From: an uncultured Brachyspira sp.
GTDB taxonomy: Bacteria; Spirochaetota; Brachyspiria; Brachyspirales; Brachyspiraceae
Direction: 5' to 3'
Assembly (NCBI RefSeq): GCF_949287625.1
Contig: NZ_CASEGO010000077.1
Span: 1 to 14,248 of the forward strand
DNA length: 14,248 nucleotides
Notes under the pieces: generated by a model
Database searches by the model: none
Told to the model about the DNA's origin: nothing
The model's input: the letters and a program-made list of their open reading frames with translations, nothing else
Position numbers and translations under genes: made by a program
In this document: piece after piece, positions 14,200 through 14,248 of the stretch
Numbering within the stretch: position 1 is the stretch's first letter
Layout of the letters: the number at the start of each line of letters is the position of its first letter

Positions 14200-14248
14200 T
14201 TTATAACCTTAAATAAATATAATTTTTTAATTTATATATTATATATAT

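Overview
The window is very AT-rich, with poly-A/T intergenic DNA, A/T-ending codons, clear AAGGAG ribosome binding sites on the well-expressed genes, and bacterial sigma-70-type promoters (TTGAAA/TTGACA/TTTACA with TATAAT-like -10 boxes). Clostridial-type butyryl-CoA genes (thl, crt, hbd) occur together with a group III truncated haemoglobin, a secreted ankyrin-repeat protein and an Rpn/PD-(D/E)XK protein. This combination suggests an anaerobic gut spirochaete of the genus Brachyspira. The assignment is inference from gene content and base composition; no search was run.

Layout: (1) 1-90, the last codons of an unknown + strand gene. (2) 218-2044, minus strand, mutL with the endonuclease-type C-terminal domain. 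(3) 2063-2473, a divergent AT-rich intergenic region with a good thl promoter at its right end. (4) 2474-5808, thiolase, then a 433-nt gap, then crt-hbd, closed by a strong intrinsic terminator. The gap holds thl terminator-like hairpins and a block of degenerate ~77-bp tandem repeats running up to the crt ribosome binding site. (5) 5986-6360, a group III truncated haemoglobin, convergent with (6) a minus-strand pair: an exported metallo-beta-lactamase-fold hydrolase (6901-7734), then a MarR-family regulator (6399-6815). (7) 7895-9043, an exported protein made almost entirely of ankyrin repeats. (8) 9160-10047, a DUF58 protein. (9) 10138-11493, a MATE exporter. (10) 11541-12404, an Rpn-family nuclease/transposase-like protein, apparently on a leaderless mRNA. 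(11) 12437-14199, a minus-strand pair: a GufA-type ZIP metal transporter, then a membrane-anchored alpha/beta hydrolase 5 nt downstream.

How the genes work together: thl, crt and hbd give acetyl-CoA condensation, reduction of acetoacetyl-CoA and dehydration of 3-hydroxybutyryl-CoA, which is the reductive C4 route that reoxidises NADH in butyrate-forming anaerobes. The last step (bcd-etfBA) is not in this window. The other genes are mostly single transcription units concerned with export, metals, stress and repair.

The most interesting signals are regulatory. The full-length marR frame has no ATG, GTG or TTG, and a perfect AAGGAG lies 6 nt upstream of an ATT. A promoter for marR seems to be embedded in the terminator hairpin of the hydrolase gene before it. 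The hydrolase promoter carries a perfect 12-bp palindrome between its -35 and -10 boxes. The crt leader is a tandem-repeat array. The rpn promoter places the start of transcription on the start codon.
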